From assembly GCA_023392515.1 (NCBI GenBank), contig JAEVYX010000036.1, positions 1 to 29,564 of the forward strand: a DNA stretch of 29,564 bases. The letters are read 5' to 3'. Below the pieces are notes generated by a model, which did not search any database, was not told the origin of the DNA, and saw only the letters and a program-made list of their open reading frames with translations. The stretch is from Bacillota bacterium. Its GTDB lineage: Bacteria > Bacillota > Clostridia > Christensenellales > Aristaeellaceae. Shown here piece after piece: positions 14,123 through 21,626 of the stretch (positions within the stretch are counted from its first letter, which is position 1; every line of letters begins with the position of its first letter). The position numbers and the translations under genes are program-made.

Positions 14123-15730
14123 TTAAGCTTCTTCCTGCGCTTTCAGCGCCGCCTTTACAAAGGCGGTAAACAGCGGGTGGGCGCGGTTGGGGCGGGACAG
14201 GAATTCGGGGTGGTAGGCCACCGCGGCATAGAAGGGATGGTCCTTCATTTCAAAGGCTTCCAGGTAGCCGCCCTGGGGGGATACGCCTACACACTCAAAC
14301 CCTTTTTGCGAAAGCTGGGCGGCGTAGTCCTCGTTTACTTCAAAGCGGTTGCCGTGGCGCTCGTGGATGCAGCTCCTGCCGTAAATGTCCCTCAGATGGC
14401 TTTCCGTAAGCTCCACATCGTACCCGCCCATGCGGGAAGGGCTTCGGGAGCCATTTTGGCAGATTCTGTCCTCCGGAATGCGCACCACGGGATGGGGGGT
14501 TTCGGGATCTACCTCGGTGGAATGGGCGTCCTTTAAGCCCAGCAGATTCCGGGCCGCCTCCACCACCGCCAGTTGCATGCCAAAGCCGATGCCCAGGAAC
14601 GGCACATTGTTTTCCCTGGCATACCTTGCGGCAGAGACTATGCCCTCCGCGCCCCGGTCGCCGTATCCACCGGGGATGATGACGGCCTGGCAGCCGGACA
14701 GCACCTGCTTTGCGTTATCGTCTGTAATGTCTTCGGCCGAAATCCAGCTGATTTCCACCGAGGCCCGGTTGGCAAGCCCTGCATGGGTGAGGGCTTCGGA
14801 AACGGAAAGATACGCATCCCGCAAAGCCACATATTTGCCCACCAGGGCCACCTTGATGGCATGCTCGGGGTTTTTGCGGGTGTTGAGCATCTCCTGCCAG
14901 TCACGCAAGTCCGCCGGGGTTTTGGGAAGGCCCAATTCCTGGCATACGATATCCGCCAGGCCTTCCTCCTCCATGCGCAGGGGCACTTCATATAAAAAGG
15001 GCACATCCATATTTTGCACCACATGAGTGGCCTTCACGTTGCAGAAGAGCGCGATTTTTTCCTTGCCCTCCCGGCTGATGGCCTGCTCTGTACGGCACAC
15101 GATGACATCCGGCTGGATGCCGATGGAGCGAAGGTTTTTTACCGAGTGCTGGGTGGGCTTTGTTTTCAATTCCCCCGCTACGGAGATATAGGGCAGAAGC
15201 GTTACATGAATAAAGCAGCAGCCGTGATCGGGCAGGTCCCAGCGCATTTGCCGGATGGCCTCCAGAAAGGGGGCCGATTCCATATCGCCCACCGTACCGC
15301 CGATCTCCACCAGGGCGATATCCGCGCCACTGTTCTCGGCCGCAGTGCGGATGGCGAGCTTGATTTCGTTGGTCACATGAGGCACCACCTGTACGGTGCC
15401 GCCCTTGTATTCGCCGTTCAGCTCCCGCTCCATGACCCTTTTATGAATCTTGCCCGTGGTCACGCTGGCTTCGCCTTTTACCTGTATGTCCGCGTACCGC
15501 TCGTAATGGCCCAGGTCCAGGTCTGCCGCCACGCCGTCCTCTGTTATGAAGGCTTCGCCATGCTGCAAGGGGCTTAAAAGCCCCGGATCCACATTATAGT
15601 AGGGGTCCATCTTTTGCATTGAAATGGTATAGCCCCGCGCTTTGAGTAGCCGGCCCAGGGAAGCCGTGGTAATGCCTTTCCCCAGGGAGGAAACGACGCC
15701 GCCGGTGACAAACACATACTTGATGGCCAT
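14123..15730 (-). CDS. pyrG: CTP synthase with glutaminase nucleophile Cys replaced by Gly
   Basis: At 535 residues this is full-length. The N-terminal synthetase domain is well conserved: P-loop TGGVVSSLGKG, DLDLGHYERY, EIGGTVGDMES and LKTKPTQHSVKNLRSIGIQP. It makes CTP from UTP and ATP. The C-terminal glutamine amidotransferase domain is present, with the oxyanion strand PGGYGDRGAEG and the His507-Pro-Glu509 of the triad. The nucleophile elbow, normally GICLGMQ, reads GIGFGMQ: codon GGC at 14585-14587 (residue 382). The usual ERHRHRYE and GGTMRLG stretches are also altered (ERHGNRFE, MGGYDVEL). Glutamine-dependent activity is predicted lost; ammonia-dependent activity could remain. The start at 15730 has AAGGAG upstream. 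A consensus sigma-A promoter and terminator make it a single-gene unit. Confidence 0.93.
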   Translation of the reverse strand: MAIKYVFVTGGVVSSLGKGITTASLGRLLKARGYTISMQKMDPYYNVDPGLLSPLQHGEAFITEDGVAADLDLGHYERYADIQVKGEASVTTGKIHKRVMERELNGEYKGGTVQVVPHVTNEIKLAIRTAAENSGADIALVEIGGTVGDMESAPFLEAIRQMRWDLPDHGCCFIHVTLLPYISVAGELKTKPTQHSVKNLRSIGIQPDVIVCRTEQAISREGKEKIALFCNVKATHVVQNMDVPFLYEVPLRMEEEGLADIVCQELGLPKTPADLRDWQEMLNTRKNPEHAIKVALVGKYVALRDAYLSVSEALTHAGLANRASVEISWISAEDITDDNAKQVLSGCQAVIIPGGYGDRGAEGIVSAARYARENNVPFLGIGFGMQLAVVEAARNLLGLKDAHSTEVDPETPHPVVRIPEDRICQNGSRSPSRMGGYDVELTESHLRDIYGRSCIHERHGNRFEVNEDYAAQLSQKGFECVGVSPQGGYLEAFEMKDHPFYAAVAYHPEFLSRPNRAHPLFTAFVKAALKAQEEA

Positions 15731-15805
15731 GCAAACGCTCCTTTTTTGCAAAATGGAAAGCCGGATCAGCAAAGCCGCCGGCTGAAGGAAAAACACAATG
15801 TGTAT

Positions 15806-15834
15806 ATTGTAAGTTTCCGGTTAGCGCCTGTCAA
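15806..15834 (-). promoter_or_regulatory. Sigma-A promoter of pyrG
   Basis: TTGACA-17 nt-TACAAT on the minus strand, the closest to consensus in the window. The leader of about 70 nt contains GCCGG-13 nt-CCGGC followed by UUUCCAUUUU, a weak attenuator-like hairpin. The start region does not show the GGG initiation used for reiterative transcription in Bacillus pyrG. Confidence 0.8.
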
Positions 15835-15854
15835 GCGCTTTTCAAAGAATATAT

Positions 15855-16505
15855 TTATGAAATTGGGCGCGGTACGATTAGCGCCAGGGGCGGCTGTTCG
15901 CCTATATCCTCCCTTGTGAGGCGGATAAGGGGCATTTCCTGGGGGGATGCGTCCATTTCCCGCAGAAAATCCTTCACAGGGGCAATGGGCATCCCGCCGG
16001 AATGCGCCGTGCGGTAGTGCATGGGAATAATTACCTTGGGCCCTAGCGCCCGGCAGACCTGGGCGGCTTCCTTCGCGTCGATGGTGTAATAACCGCCCAC
16101 CGGAACCATCAAGACATCCACAGGGGTGAGGGCTTTTATCATTTCCTTGTCAAGGGTGTGCCCCAGATCCCCCAGGTGCAGGATGCTCAGGCCGTCGGCC
16201 TCGATGAGAAACAGCGTATTTTGACCCCGCTGTGCGCCTTTTTTACCGTCATGATAGCTGGGATAGCCCATAATCCGGATACCCGGCAGGGGGGTAAAGA
16301 CTTTCGTGCCCCGGCATACGGCGGGCGTGCCTTTTATTAGGGAGAGGTTATTGTGGTCGTGATGCTCGTGGCTTACGGTAACGATATCCCCCCGCAGCTG
16401 GCCCATGGGATAGCCCACGCTTTCATCGTAGGGGTCGGTGATGATGGTTTCCCCCTTTGCCGTTTCTAAGGCGAACAGGGAATGGCCGTAATAGGTGATA
16501 ATCAT
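15855..16505 (-). CDS. UPF0173 metallo-beta-lactamase-fold hydrolase
   Basis: A 216-residue protein with the metallo-hydrolase signature HXHXDH (His46, His48, Asp50, His51 in SHEHHDHNN), the downstream LHLGDLGHTL with metal-binding His/Asp, and MHYRT near the C-terminus. UPF0173/YtkL proteins are predicted metal-dependent hydrolases; substrate unknown. Start 16505 (MIITYYGHSLF) is preferred over the ATG two codons earlier because GGGAGG lies 7 nt upstream of it. The start overlaps the upstream gene's stop as ATGA, so translation is coupled. Third gene of an operon; the next gene, pyrG, has its own promoter. Confidence 0.85.
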   Translation of the reverse strand: MIITYYGHSLFALETAKGETIITDPYDESVGYPMGQLRGDIVTVSHEHHDHNNLSLIKGTPAVCRGTKVFTPLPGIRIMGYPSYHDGKKGAQRGQNTLFLIEADGLSILHLGDLGHTLDKEMIKALTPVDVLMVPVGGYYTIDAKEAAQVCRALGPKVIIPMHYRTAHSGGMPIAPVKDFLREMDASPQEMPLIRLTREDIGEQPPLALIVPRPIS

Positions 16506-17077
16506 GGGCATCCTCCCTTCCAATCGCATGCTATGAGGCCGCTTTCCTTCATTTTGTCCCAAAGCCAGGCGGCGATCACGCCCCCCGCCAATGATGGCAG
16601 GGGTGCTTTTTTTCTTAGCAGAAGGGCCAGCGCCGGCGGCAGTATGCTGCCGCAAAAATAGCGCATGGTCTGCTCCCCCTCCTCCGCCGCCTTCAGCGCG
16701 CTGCGGGCAAGGCCCAGCGGCTGCTCAAAAAGCGGCGGCGGGTTTTGCAAAAGCCGTCTTGACAGGGTATAGGCCTGCAATAGATTTTCATCCTGCGGCA
16801 GGGGCGGGGCTTCCTTGGGCAGATTGTCCCACAGGGAGGCGTAATGGGAAATAGGCGCGTCAATCAGCCACAGCCCGCCCTTTTCCCAAAGGGCGTACCC
16901 GGCCTTTTTCAAGCGCGCGGCGGTCTCATCCGGCGTGTGTAAGCGCCTTGGCCCATCGCAGAGGAAAAGATATTCCTCCCCGGCAGCCCGCTTTAAAAAG
17001 GGCGGGGAGCCCTTTTTAAGGCAGGGTCCCATAAGCCCGGTGATCTCCCCCCGAAGCTCCTGCAAAAAGGGGATCAT
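16502..17077 (-). CDS. Conserved-looking hypothetical protein
   Basis: A 191-residue protein I do not recognise. It is soluble-looking, with a segment YLFLCDGPRRLHTPDETAAR and a helical, alanine/leucine-rich C-terminal part including a mildly hydrophobic stretch (SLAGGVIAAWLWDKM). It overlaps both neighbours with ATGA junctions (4 nt), so it is translated together with the DUF1934 protein and the UPF0173 hydrolase. This strict coupling is the main evidence that it is a real gene. No function proposed. Confidence 0.7.
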   Translation of the reverse strand: MIPFLQELRGEITGLMGPCLKKGSPPFLKRAAGEEYLFLCDGPRRLHTPDETAARLKKAGYALWEKGGLWLIDAPISHYASLWDNLPKEAPPLPQDENLLQAYTLSRRLLQNPPPLFEQPLGLARSALKAAEEGEQTMRYFCGSILPPALALLLRKKAPLPSLAGGVIAAWLWDKMKESGLIACDWKGGCP

Positions 17078-17517
17078 GCGCCGCTATCCTGGCGCACAAA
17101 TGCCACTTTCAGTTCATGCATGGCCACGAACTGTCCCTGCAGGTCCAATTGGTACTGGAGGGATACATCCCCCTTTTCCTCATCGGCGGTAAACTGGACC
17201 TTCGTGGAATATATTCCCATTTCAAAATCACCAAAGGGGGTTTGGTAGCTGCCCTGAAACCTCCGGCCTTTTTCAAAAACCATGCTGGTGGCATAGGAGC
17301 CGTCCCGGCTCATGGTTACGCTGCCTTTTTCCATCACAAGGGTGATATGGCTTGTTTCGCCGGTCTCCGGCTGCGTTTCATCATAATCAAGGGAGTAGCC
17401 TTTTTCGGTTTTTACAAGCCGCCCTGTGGTGACCAGGTGGATGCCCTCTACCTCTTGCCCTTCCTGCTGGCTTTGGCCGGTAACGGATAAAAGTACGGGA
17501 ATCCCTTTCTCTGTCAT
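17074..17517 (-). CDS. DUF1934 (YwiB-like) calycin-fold protein
   Basis: A 147-residue beta-rich protein with the DUF1934 pattern: PVLLSVTGQSQQEG, TTGRLVKTEKGYSLDYDET, HITLVMEKGSVTMSRDG, TPFGDFEMGIYSTKV and VSLQYQLDLQG. The family adopts a lipocalin/calycin-like barrel; function is unknown, and in Bacilli it lies near argS. The start at 17517 is supported by GAGG 8 nt upstream; the frame runs upstream through repeat R1 without being translated in any plausible way. First gene of a three-gene operon. Confidence 0.8.
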   Translation of the reverse strand: MTEKGIPVLLSVTGQSQQEGQEVEGIHLVTTGRLVKTEKGYSLDYDETQPETGETSHITLVMEKGSVTMSRDGSYATSMVFEKGRRFQGSYQTPFGDFEMGIYSTKVQFTADEEKGDVSLQYQLDLQGQFVAMHELKVAFVRQDSGA

Positions 17518-17604
17518 GGCTACATCCTCATCTTTCCGGGGAATGCTATCGTCGTTAAGGGAAATGCTGATTGAAACGCTTCCGCAAATCAGCTCTTCCC
17601 CTGC

Positions 17605-17613
17605 ATTATACCA
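17605..17613 (-). promoter_or_regulatory. Extended -10 promoter of the DUF1934 operon
   Basis: TGGTATAAT on the minus strand, about 90 nt before the start at 17517. No clear -35. Confidence 0.6.
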
Positions 17614-17667
17614 TGGATTCCCACCGGGCGGGAAGCGGGGCGGAGAAAAACCATACCGAGAAACAGG

Positions 17668-17760
17668 TATTTCGCCCCTGGGGAGGCGACCAGGGCTTTC
17701 CGATTGCCCTGGCCCTTCGGCCTTATCTTCTCTTTTTTCAAAAAACTTCAGCGTGACAAT
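17668..17760 (-). repeat. Repeat R1, single-arm copy
   Basis: The minus strand carries CGAAGGGCCAGGGCAATCGG, then AAAGCCCTGGTCG, a G/C hairpin segment and CGAAATA, matching both arms of the element at 8275-8460. Similarity continues into the AT-rich flank, which aligns with 8280-8318. It lies between the divergent promoters of DUF1934 and ispE. Confidence 0.65.
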
Positions 17761-17802
17761 CCCGGCCCGGAACAATTACATATTTATCATTCTCCTGGAA
17801 CT

Positions 17803-17811
17803 TGGTATAAT
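17803..17811 (+). promoter_or_regulatory. Extended -10 promoter of ispE
   Basis: TGGTATAAT ends 23 nt before the ispE start, giving a very short leader that contains the GGAGG site. The -35 region is AT-rich without a good match. Confidence 0.65.
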
Positions 17812-17834
17812 GGTTGCATTTGGAGGCGATGGAC

Positions 17835-18710
17835 ATGCAGATCATAGCCCGGGCCAAAATCAACTGGACGCTGGATGTGGTGGGCAAGCAGCCGGACGGG
17901 TATCATCAGCTGGACATGCTGCTGCAGTCGGTAGCGCTGTGCGATATCATCACCCTCCGCCCGGCGGAGGAGCTGTCCCTGCAGCTGCACAAAGGCGCGC
18001 GGGTGCCCGGGGATGGGGACAACCTGGTTTTGAAGGCTGCCAAGGCTTTGCAGGCAGCATCCGGCTGCAATAAGGGTGCGGAGATCACCCTGCAAAAGCG
18101 CATTCCTGTCGGTGCGGGGATGGGCGGCGGCAGCGCCGACGCGGCGGCCATCTTGACGGGGCTGAACCGCATGTGGGAGCTTCACCTGCCCATGGCGGAG
18201 CTGGAAAAAATCGGCCTGGGTGTGGGCGCTGACGTGCCTTTTTGCCTGACCGGGGGCCTGAAAAGGGCCACGGGCATCGGGCAGAACCTGACGCCCCTTC
18301 CCTGCGCCCGGCAGTTTTGGCTGCTGGTAGTAAAGCCCTGCCGGGGCCTGGGCACAAAAAAGGTGTTTTCCTCCCTGAAAATAGAGGAGATTCCCAAAGA
18401 ATCCCGCCCGGATAACATTAAAGCGCAAAAGGCTTTGGAGACAGGCGACCTCCATGCCTTATGCCATGCCATGGGCAACGCGCTGCAGCCCACCAGTGAG
18501 GCGCTGCTCCCCCAAATCCGGGAAGCCGCCCAGGATTTATCCCAATCCGGGGCGCTTCGGGCCATGATGACGGGCAGCGGTTCGGCGGTATACGGCGTGT
18601 TTGCAAGCGCCGCCGGGGCCAGGGATGCCCGGGAGCGGCTGCGGGGGCGCTGGCCCATTTGCATCATGACCCACACCTGCCTGGAAGGCCTGTCTTATTC
18701 AGAAGAATAG
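17835..18710 (+). CDS. ispE: 4-diphosphocytidyl-2-C-methyl-D-erythritol kinase
   Basis: A 291-residue GHMP kinase of the non-mevalonate (MEP) isoprenoid pathway. It phosphorylates CDP-ME with ATP in the cytosol. Residues: RAKINWTLDV (Lys8, Asn10), DGYHQLDMLLQSV, glycine-rich ATP loop PVGAGMGGGSADAAA (91-105), catalytic Asp133 in GADVPF, and motif III MTGSGSAVYGVF. The ATG at 17835 is preferred because GGAGG lies 8 nt upstream; in-frame starts at 17829 and 17814 are too close to or before it. The gene lies upstream of spoIIR, an arrangement seen in other Clostridia. Confidence 0.96.
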   Translation: MQIIARAKINWTLDVVGKQPDGYHQLDMLLQSVALCDIITLRPAEELSLQLHKGARVPGDGDNLVLKAAKALQAASGCNKGAEITLQKRIPVGAGMGGGSADAAAILTGLNRMWELHLPMAELEKIGLGVGADVPFCLTGGLKRATGIGQNLTPLPCARQFWLLVVKPCRGLGTKKVFSSLKIEEIPKESRPDNIKAQKALETGDLHALCHAMGNALQPTSEALLPQIREAAQDLSQSGALRAMMTGSGSAVYGVFASAAGARDARERLRGRWPICIMTHTCLEGLSYSEE

Positions 18711-18852
18711 CCTTCCCGCAGTTTTTGTTCCCTTGATTGTGCCCATAGTTCCCATGGCTTTTGCCGCATTCCATTTTTCATTGGGAATCATACATAAAAT
18801 CATACGCAGCGGGACACCCTGTATGCACAACCCCACTCAAGGAGGGAATTGC

Positions 18853-19455
18853 GTGCACAGGGTGTTTTTATGGTTCCTGGCGCTGGCCATAATCCTTTCC
18901 CCCATGGGCGCCTTGGCAAAAGCCGGCCCGGAACAACTGGAAGAGGCCCTCCAGGAAGGCTCGGTCATCCGCCTGCACATCCTGGCTGCAGGGGATGACG
19001 ACGAAAACCAGCGGATCAAGCTATGCGTGCGGGATGAGATTCTCAAGGCCTGGGGAGAAACCCTGTCCGCCGCCGAAGCATCCGGCGATATGCTGGAGCT
19101 GCTTAAAGAAAACCTGCCGGGGCTATTGGAAACCGCCAGGGATACAGCACAGAAGGAAGGCTTTACGGGGGAGGTTACAGCGGAAATCGGCATTTTTCCC
19201 TTCCCGGACCGGGAATATGACGGGATGCTTGTCCCTGCCGGGGATTATCAGGCGCTGCGCATCGTGCTGGGGGGCGGGGCGGGCCATAACTGGTGGTGCG
19301 TACTGTACCCGGCCATGTGCCTGGACCTGGCAGCCACAGAGCCCGCCGCCGGGGAGCCTCAGCCAGCCGAGGCCGCGCCGGAGGATGCCTCCGTACAATT
19401 TACCTGGGGGTTCCTGCGCATTTTTTCACGCTGGCCCATGGTTCCTGTTGTATGA
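18853..19455 (+). CDS. spoIIR: SpoIIR, forespore signal for pro-sigma-E processing
   Basis: A 200-residue exported protein. The hydrophobic N-terminus (about 4-22, VFLWFLALAIILSPMGALA) is a signal peptide. The core VIRLHILAAGDDDENQRIKL followed by CVRDEIL, and the late GAGHNWWCVLYPAMC, are SpoIIR hallmarks. It is made in the forespore under sigma-F and activates the SpoIIGA protease to process pro-sigma-E in the mother cell. The start is GTG at 18853, with AAGGAGGG 6-7 nt upstream; the frame is open 40 codons further but without a site. No confident sigma-F promoter was found in the 142-bp gap. The C-terminal tail is rich in Ala/Glu/Pro. Confidence 0.92.
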   Translation: MHRVFLWFLALAIILSPMGALAKAGPEQLEEALQEGSVIRLHILAAGDDDENQRIKLCVRDEILKAWGETLSAAEASGDMLELLKENLPGLLETARDTAQKEGFTGEVTAEIGIFPFPDREYDGMLVPAGDYQALRIVLGGGAGHNWWCVLYPAMCLDLAATEPAAGEPQPAEAAPEDASVQFTWGFLRIFSRWPMVPVV

Positions 19456-19479
19456 TTTTACAAAGAAAGCGCCATACTT
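19450..19479 (+). promoter_or_regulatory. Sigma-G promoter of sleB-ypeB
   Basis: GTATG (19450-19454), 18 nt, CATACTT (19473-19479): every defined base but the last matches sigma-G consensus. It overlaps the spoIIR stop and lies about 34 nt before the sleB start, consistent with forespore expression of germination genes. Confidence 0.7.
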
Positions 19480-19512
19480 TCCCTGTATCGGCAACAATGA
19501 GGGGGAAATTTC

Positions 19513-20187
19513 ATGCAGTATCGGCGCAAAACGCGTTCTGTCCTGGCCCTTTGCCTGATGGCCATCGTGCTGCTTACCAGCATGCAGTGGGCCTTTGCCC
19601 AGGTGGTGGCCTGGGGCTCCCAGGGGGATCAGGTTACCGCTGTGCAAAAAAAGCTGAAGCAATACGGCTATTTCAGCGGCAACGTCACCGGATATTTCGG
19701 CCAGGAGACTTACAATGCTGTGGTTTGGTTCCAGCGTAAAAATGGGCTGCGGGTGGATGGCGTAGTGGGCCAATCAACCGCGGCGGCCCTGGGCATTACC
19801 CTGGCCGGAGGCTCCGTTTCCGTGGGCAATTATAATGAAAGTGATGCATACCTTCTGGCCCGCATCATACATGGGGAGGCCCGGGGTGAGCCGTACATCG
19901 GCAAGGTGGCGGTGGGCGCAGTCGTGCTCAACCGGGTGAAAAGCCCCTCCTTCCCCAACACCATCGCCGGTGTCATCTACCAGACCGGCGCTTTTGACGC
20001 GGTCAAGGACGGGCAGATCAACCTGACCCCGGACAGCGACAGTATCCGTGCCGCAAGGGATGCCCTGAACGGCTGGGATCCCACCGGCGGAACGCTGTAT
20101 TACTATAATCCGTCCACAGCAACCAGCGGCTGGATTTGGACAAGGCAGGTAACATTGACGATCGGCAAGCATGCCTTTGCCATTTAG
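19513..20187 (+). CDS. sleB: SleB, spore cortex-lytic enzyme
   Basis: A 224-residue protein: signal peptide (1-29, ending AFA), peptidoglycan-binding domain (about 33-95, with GDQVTAVQKKLKQYGYFSG and VDGVVGQSTAAALG), then the SleB/hydrolase_2 domain with catalytic Glu122 in IIHGEARGEP and AVGAVVLNRVKSPSFPNTI. It is a lytic transglycosylase that cleaves muramic-lactam cortex during germination. Site GAGGGGGAAATTTC precedes the ATG. It is followed 10 nt later by ypeB, its stability partner; the two form an operon behind a sigma-G promoter. Confidence 0.95.
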   Translation: MQYRRKTRSVLALCLMAIVLLTSMQWAFAQVVAWGSQGDQVTAVQKKLKQYGYFSGNVTGYFGQETYNAVVWFQRKNGLRVDGVVGQSTAAALGITLAGGSVSVGNYNESDAYLLARIIHGEARGEPYIGKVAVGAVVLNRVKSPSFPNTIAGVIYQTGAFDAVKDGQINLTPDSDSIRAARDALNGWDPTGGTLYYYNPSTATSGWIWTRQVTLTIGKHAFAI

Positions 20188-20197
20188 GAGGGAAACC

Positions 20198-21532
20198 ATG
20201 CAAAAAAAGCATCATGTCCTTTTGTATTCCTTCCTGACCCTGGCCCTGGTGTTTGCGGTGGGCGCCGTGATCTGGCAAGGGACCCGGATCACAAGGGTGG
20301 AGCGGGCGCTGGAGGATGTGTACAGCGGCGCCGTTCTGGAAACCATCAGCCAGTTGCAGAGCATGGAAGTGAAAATGAATAAGCTCATGGTATCAGGAAG
20401 CCCGCAGACGGGCATCGGCCTCTTATCGGAGCTTAGCCGCCAGGCGGGAGAGGTAGAGAATAACCTGTCCATCCTGCCCCTGTCCCACGAGGCCATGGCG
20501 CCCACAGTGAAGTTTGCCAATCAGGTGGCGGATTACTCCGATGCGCTGATTTTGCAGGTTGCCCAGGGCAAGCCCCTCAGCGAAGAGGACACCAAGCAGT
20601 GGGCGCAGATGCTTACCAACTGCGTGCTGCTAAACGGGCAATTGCAGGCGGCCCAACAGGAAATGATCAGTAAAAGCCTGAGCTTACTTGCGGAGGACTC
20701 CCTCTTCTATCAGGAGATGCAGGCTAAAACCCGGCCCATGGAACAGGTGGGCGACAAGGACAATGGTATCGATTATCCCACGCTGATCTATGACGGAGCC
20801 TTCTCCGATGCAAGGCATCTTGGCCCGCCCAAGGGGCTGCCGGAAGGGGAAATCACCCAGCAGCAGGCCATTGATATCGCCCGGGAGTTTGTGGGCACGG
20901 ACAGGGTATTGGCGGCCAAGGAGGGCACAGCCACCTCCGGCACCATCCCCACCTGGGGGGTGGAGGTCGCCATCCGGGATAACACCCTCAATGTGGAAGT
21001 GACACGGCAGGGCGGAAAAATCCTGTGGATCATGCCGGAGCATGCCTCCTTTGCCCAGACGCTGTCCATAGATGACTGCAAGCAAAGAGCCAAGGATTTT
21101 TTGCAGACCCGGGGCTTTGGAACCATGGAGTCCAGCTATTATCAGATATACGATGGCATGGCAGTCATCAACTTTGCCGCGCTGCGGGATAACGTGCTGC
21201 TCTACCCGGACCTGGTCAAGGTGCAAATCCGCATGGATACCGGGGAAATGGTCGGCCTGGAGGCAAATAATTACTGGATGAACCATCGGGATCGAAATCT
21301 TTCCGAACCGGAAATCACCGCGGAGCAGGCCCAGGAGATGGTCAGCGCACTCCTTACAGTCGATAATTCCCGGCTGTGCCTGATCCCCGTGCGCAATACG
21401 GAAAAACTTTGCTACGAGTTTTCCGGTACCTGGAACGAAAACCGCTACCTGGTCTATATCGACGCCCTGACCGGCGAGGAACAGGAAATCCTGAAGGTTA
21501 TCGACGGCGAGGCCGGGCCGCTAACGGCGTAG
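20198..21532 (+). CDS. ypeB: YpeB, germination protein required for SleB
   Basis: A 444-residue protein. An N-terminal membrane anchor (about 6-26, VLLYSFLTLALVFAVGAVIW) is followed by a helical YpeB region with LLSELSRQAGEVENNLSILP. The C-terminal part holds PepSY-type repeats: ITQQQAIDIAREFVG, LSIDDCKQRAKDFLQTRGFG and ITAEQAQEMVSALL, plus the family segment GKILWIMPEHAS. YpeB and SleB depend on each other for localisation and stability in the dormant spore. Start 20198 has AGGAGGG 6 nt upstream; an earlier in-frame ATG overlaps sleB. Confidence 0.94.
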   Translation: MQKKHHVLLYSFLTLALVFAVGAVIWQGTRITRVERALEDVYSGAVLETISQLQSMEVKMNKLMVSGSPQTGIGLLSELSRQAGEVENNLSILPLSHEAMAPTVKFANQVADYSDALILQVAQGKPLSEEDTKQWAQMLTNCVLLNGQLQAAQQEMISKSLSLLAEDSLFYQEMQAKTRPMEQVGDKDNGIDYPTLIYDGAFSDARHLGPPKGLPEGEITQQQAIDIAREFVGTDRVLAAKEGTATSGTIPTWGVEVAIRDNTLNVEVTRQGGKILWIMPEHASFAQTLSIDDCKQRAKDFLQTRGFGTMESSYYQIYDGMAVINFAALRDNVLLYPDLVKVQIRMDTGEMVGLEANNYWMNHRDRNLSEPEITAEQAQEMVSALLTVDNSRLCLIPVRNTEKLCYEFSGTWNENRYLVYIDALTGEEQEILKVIDGEAGPLTA

Positions 21533-21560
21533 GGGAAACATAAGGAATAGAGATTTGCGG

Positions 21561-21590
21561 GGAGGGGTCCTTTTGTAAAAGGGCCCCTCC
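21561..21590 (+). terminator. Possible terminator after ypeB
   Basis: A 14-bp stem with one G-T pair (21561-21574/21577-21590) lies 28 nt after the ypeB stop. It is very stable, but the following sequence is AGGAAAACTTT, so the U-run is poor. Confidence 0.5.
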
Positions 21591-21626
21591 AGGAAAACTT
21601 TATAAAGCAAAGGAATAGCTTTGCGT

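Noticed and set aside
14123..15730. Frameshift or pseudogene status of pyrG to explain the lost cysteine
   Set aside because: The frame is intact over 535 codons, and the synthetase motifs and C-terminal His-Pro-Glu are present. The change is a clean substitution.
17518..17775. 86-codon N-terminal extension of the DUF1934 frame
   Set aside because: It runs through repeat R1 and the TGGTATAAT promoter, has no ribosome site, and DUF1934 homology begins at residue 87 where a GAGG site exists.
18733..18852. Upstream extension of spoIIR to an earlier start
   Set aside because: No ribosome binding site. The GTG at 18853 has AAGGAGGG and gives a normal signal peptide directly at the N-terminus.
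18711..18852. Sigma-F promoter for spoIIR (GCATT with GGGAATCATA)
   Set aside because: The spacer is only 12 nt and both boxes carry mismatches. A sigma-F promoter is expected, but I could not place it.
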